The notes under the pieces: generated by a model | Told to the model about the DNA's origin: nothing | The model's input: the letters and a program-made list of their open reading frames with translations, nothing else | Database searches by the model: none | Assembly: GCA_903839965.1 (NCBI GenBank) | Contig: CAIMEK010000844.1 | Location: 1 to 6,637, forward strand | Length of the DNA stretch: 6,637 nucleotides | From: an uncultured Acetobacteraceae bacterium | GTDB lineage: Bacteria > Pseudomonadota > Alphaproteobacteria > Acetobacterales > Acetobacteraceae | Direction of reading: 5' to 3' | Shown: one piece after another, positions 5,229-6,637 of the stretch | Numbering within the stretch: position 1 is the first letter of the stretch | Layout of the letters: the number at the start of each line of letters is the position of its first letter | Translations under genes and position numbers: made by a program

Positions 5229-6637
5229 ATGACCATGCTGACCCGCACGGTATCGGCCGGGCAAACCAGTAGCGGCACGGTCCTGGGGCTAGGCGATCCG
5301 TCGTTCGTGCTCTCCAGCGGCGGCGCGAACCTGGGCGGCGCCTATGTCGTCGGCAGCGGCGGCGTCCTCCTGCAACTGGGCGATGTCCTCGATGTCGCTT
5401 CCGGCGGAACGGCGATCGGCACCACGCTCAACACCAGCGGTTTCGAGTTCGTCTCCGCCGGCGGCACGGACAGCGGCGCCACCGTGAGCAGCGGCGGCTT
5501 CGAAGCGGTGCGCTCCGGCGGAACGGCCCTCAACCCCACCGTCATGAGCGGCGGCACCTTGCTCGTCTATCCGGGTGCAACGCTCACCAATCCGGTGGTC
5601 AGCGCCGGCGGCTACATGCATCGCATAACCAGCGCAACCGTGAGTTCCGGCCAGACCTCGAGCGGCATCGTGCTCGGGCTGGACGACACATTGACGGTCA
5701 GTTCCGGCGGCACCGCGCTCGCCACGACAGTCAGCGGCGGCGGCGCCGAAACCGTCTCGTACGGCGGCGTTACGACCGGCACGGTGGTGCTGAACCGAGC
5801 AACCGAGACAGTCGGCGGCCTGGCCGTCGGGACCACCGTGCACAGTGGTGGCATCGAATATGTCGGCAGCCCGGGAATTGGCAACGGCACGGCGGTTGGC
5901 GCCGTCGTGAGCGACGGCGGCCTCCAAGACATCAATCCCGGCGGCAGCGCGGTCAGCGCCACCCTGAACAGCGGCGGCGTGCAGAATGTCTGGGGCTCGG
6001 CCCAGGCTACGACCGTCAACGGCGGCGGCATCGAGTACGTAAAGACCCGCGCGGAAACCGGAGGCTACCGGGTGGCCGGCACGACCACCGGGACCATCCT
6101 GAACAGCGGCGGACTGGAAGTCGCCTCGGCCGGCCTGCGGACCACGACGACCACCGGCACCGTCGTGAACAGCGGCGGCCTTGAGGTCGTGGAAGGCGGC
6201 AGCGAGGCCATCGCCACCACCGTCATGAGCGGCGGCACCCTGGCGGTCACCGGCGGCAGTTCGGCATCGGCCACCATCGTGCAGCCGGGTGGCACGGTCG
6301 TCTCGACGGGCGTCGTGTTCTGGAACGGCACAGGGGTGAGCACCTTCGGCGGCGCCGCCAACAACGTCGTCATTGCCGGCACCCATCTGTGGGTGCTTTC
6401 CGGTGGAACCACCTCCCGCACCAGCGTGACCAGCGGCGGCACCGAATACGTGGCGGCCGGCGGGCTGGCCGTGGCGACCCTGGTGAACGCCGGCGGCACC
6501 GAAATCGTGTCGCAAGGCACGGCCTCCGGCACCGTGGTCAGCTCAGGCGGGCAGGAACTGGTCTCCGCGGGCGGCACGGCGATCGGCGTGGTGATGAACG
6601 GCGGTTCGCTGCAGGTCTGGGGCACGGCGCGCGATAT
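5229..6637 (+). CDS. AIDA-like strand-loop-strand repeat protein (3' partial)
   Basis: The frame is open from the ATG at 5229 to the window end: 469 codons plus two bases with no stop. The protein is a chain of roughly 19-21-residue units built on SGG-x-E-x-V and GGTAxxTxVxSGG, as in SGGTAIGTT, SSGGFEAVRSGGTA, NSGGLEVVEGG and TSGGTEYVAAGG. This is the AIDA-I-type autotransporter passenger repeat, which folds into a beta-helix and in AIDA-I is O-heptosylated. There is no N-terminal signal peptide: the repeats begin at about residue 8. Such signal-less repeat proteins in Alphaproteobacteria often carry a C-terminal Hint or other domain and may use another export route; the C-terminus needed to decide lies outside the window. 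The opening module VSAGQTSSG (8-16) recurs as VSSGQTSSG at 138-146. Expected role is adhesion or a surface layer; this is inferred from the repeat family. Confidence 0.85.
   Translation, partial: MTMLTRTVSAGQTSSGTVLGLGDPSFVLSSGGANLGGAYVVGSGGVLLQLGDVLDVASGGTAIGTTLNTSGFEFVSAGGTDSGATVSSGGFEAVRSGGTALNPTVMSGGTLLVYPGATLTNPVVSAGGYMHRITSATVSSGQTSSGIVLGLDDTLTVSSGGTALATTVSGGGAETVSYGGVTTGTVVLNRATETVGGLAVGTTVHSGGIEYVGSPGIGNGTAVGAVVSDGGLQDINPGGSAVSATLNSGGVQNVWGSAQATTVNGGGIEYVKTRAETGGYRVAGTTTGTILNSGGLEVASAGLRTTTTTGTVVNSGGLEVVEGGSEAIATTVMSGGTLAVTGGSSASATIVQPGGTVVSTGVVFWNGTGVSTFGGAANNVVIAGTHLWVLSGGTTSRTSVTSGGTEYVAAGGLAVATLVNAGGTEIVSQGTASGTVVSSGGQELVSAGGTAIGVVMNGGSLQVWGTARD
5250..5297 (+). repeat. N-terminal cap module, copy 1 (within the repeat protein)
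   Basis: Encodes VSAGQTSSGTVLGLGD (residues 8-23). The matching copy at 5640-5687 has the same spacing of GQTSSG, VLGL and D, but different codons, so the duplication is old or constrained at the protein level. Confidence 0.7.
5640..5687 (+). repeat. N-terminal cap module, copy 2 (within the repeat protein)
   Basis: Encodes VSSGQTSSGIVLGLDD (residues 138-153), 130 residues after copy 1, and restarts a fresh run of SGGTAxxT repeats. This suggests the passenger was built by joining two repeat blocks that each had their own leading module. Confidence 0.7.

Noticed and set aside
5121..5240. Resemblance to a lacZ-alpha vector leader (TCACACAG..., GTGAATTGTG, ATGACCATG)
   Set aside because: The short matches are in the wrong order and spacing and do not extend, so cloning-vector contamination is not supported.
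5289..6515. A 408-residue repetitive - strand frame, and proline-rich - strand frames, opposite the repeat protein
   Set aside because: They are mirror images of the GGC/AGC-rich repeats; the + strand frame matches the AIDA repeat pattern and has a ribosome-binding site.
5229..6637. The regular GGC-rich DNA as a possible CRISPR or satellite array
   Set aside because: The periodicity is in codons of an open frame; units vary in length and sequence and there are no constant repeats with unique spacers.

Overview
This is a GC-rich (about 70 percent) window from what looks like a proteobacterium. AIDA-type strand-loop-strand repeats with no N-terminal signal peptide are known to me mainly from Alphaproteobacteria such as Acetobacteraceae and other Rhodospirillales. 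That assignment is an inference, since no rRNA or other marker gene is present.

Left part (1-3850, + strand): four genes that read like a sugar or surface-glycan segment. First come two tandem paralogues of an extended short-chain dehydrogenase related to uronate dehydrogenases and NAD-dependent sugar epimerases. The upstream copy is cut by the window start; the downstream copy is complete at 268 aa. A class I SAM-dependent methyltransferase (272 aa) follows, then a GT4-like glycosyltransferase (476 aa) that starts 7 bases after the methyltransferase stop. Both long spacers in this run contain inverted repeats.

Middle part (about 3851-5052, - strand): a lower-GC block, convergent to the glycan genes. 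It holds an Mrr-type (type IV) restriction endonuclease gene whose full-length frame is broken by a single in-frame TAG codon near its N-terminus. Upstream of mrr is a perfect 12-bp hairpin. Beyond that is a possible 38-aa small protein with a strong ribosome-binding site embedded in a hairpin, whose frame appears to be shifted by one extra G. The block looks like an acquired and partly decayed defence cassette.

Right part (5053-6637, + strand): a regulatory spacer with small palindromes and a direct repeat, then the start of a large AIDA-like repeat protein. It has a good ribosome-binding site, reads open for 469 codons and leaves the window without a stop. Its beginning module recurs about 130 residues later.

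Taken together, the window shows a sugar-modification gene run, a damaged restriction gene on the opposite strand, and a surface or secreted repeat protein. Long open frames antisense to these genes are GC-rich shadows and are not annotated.
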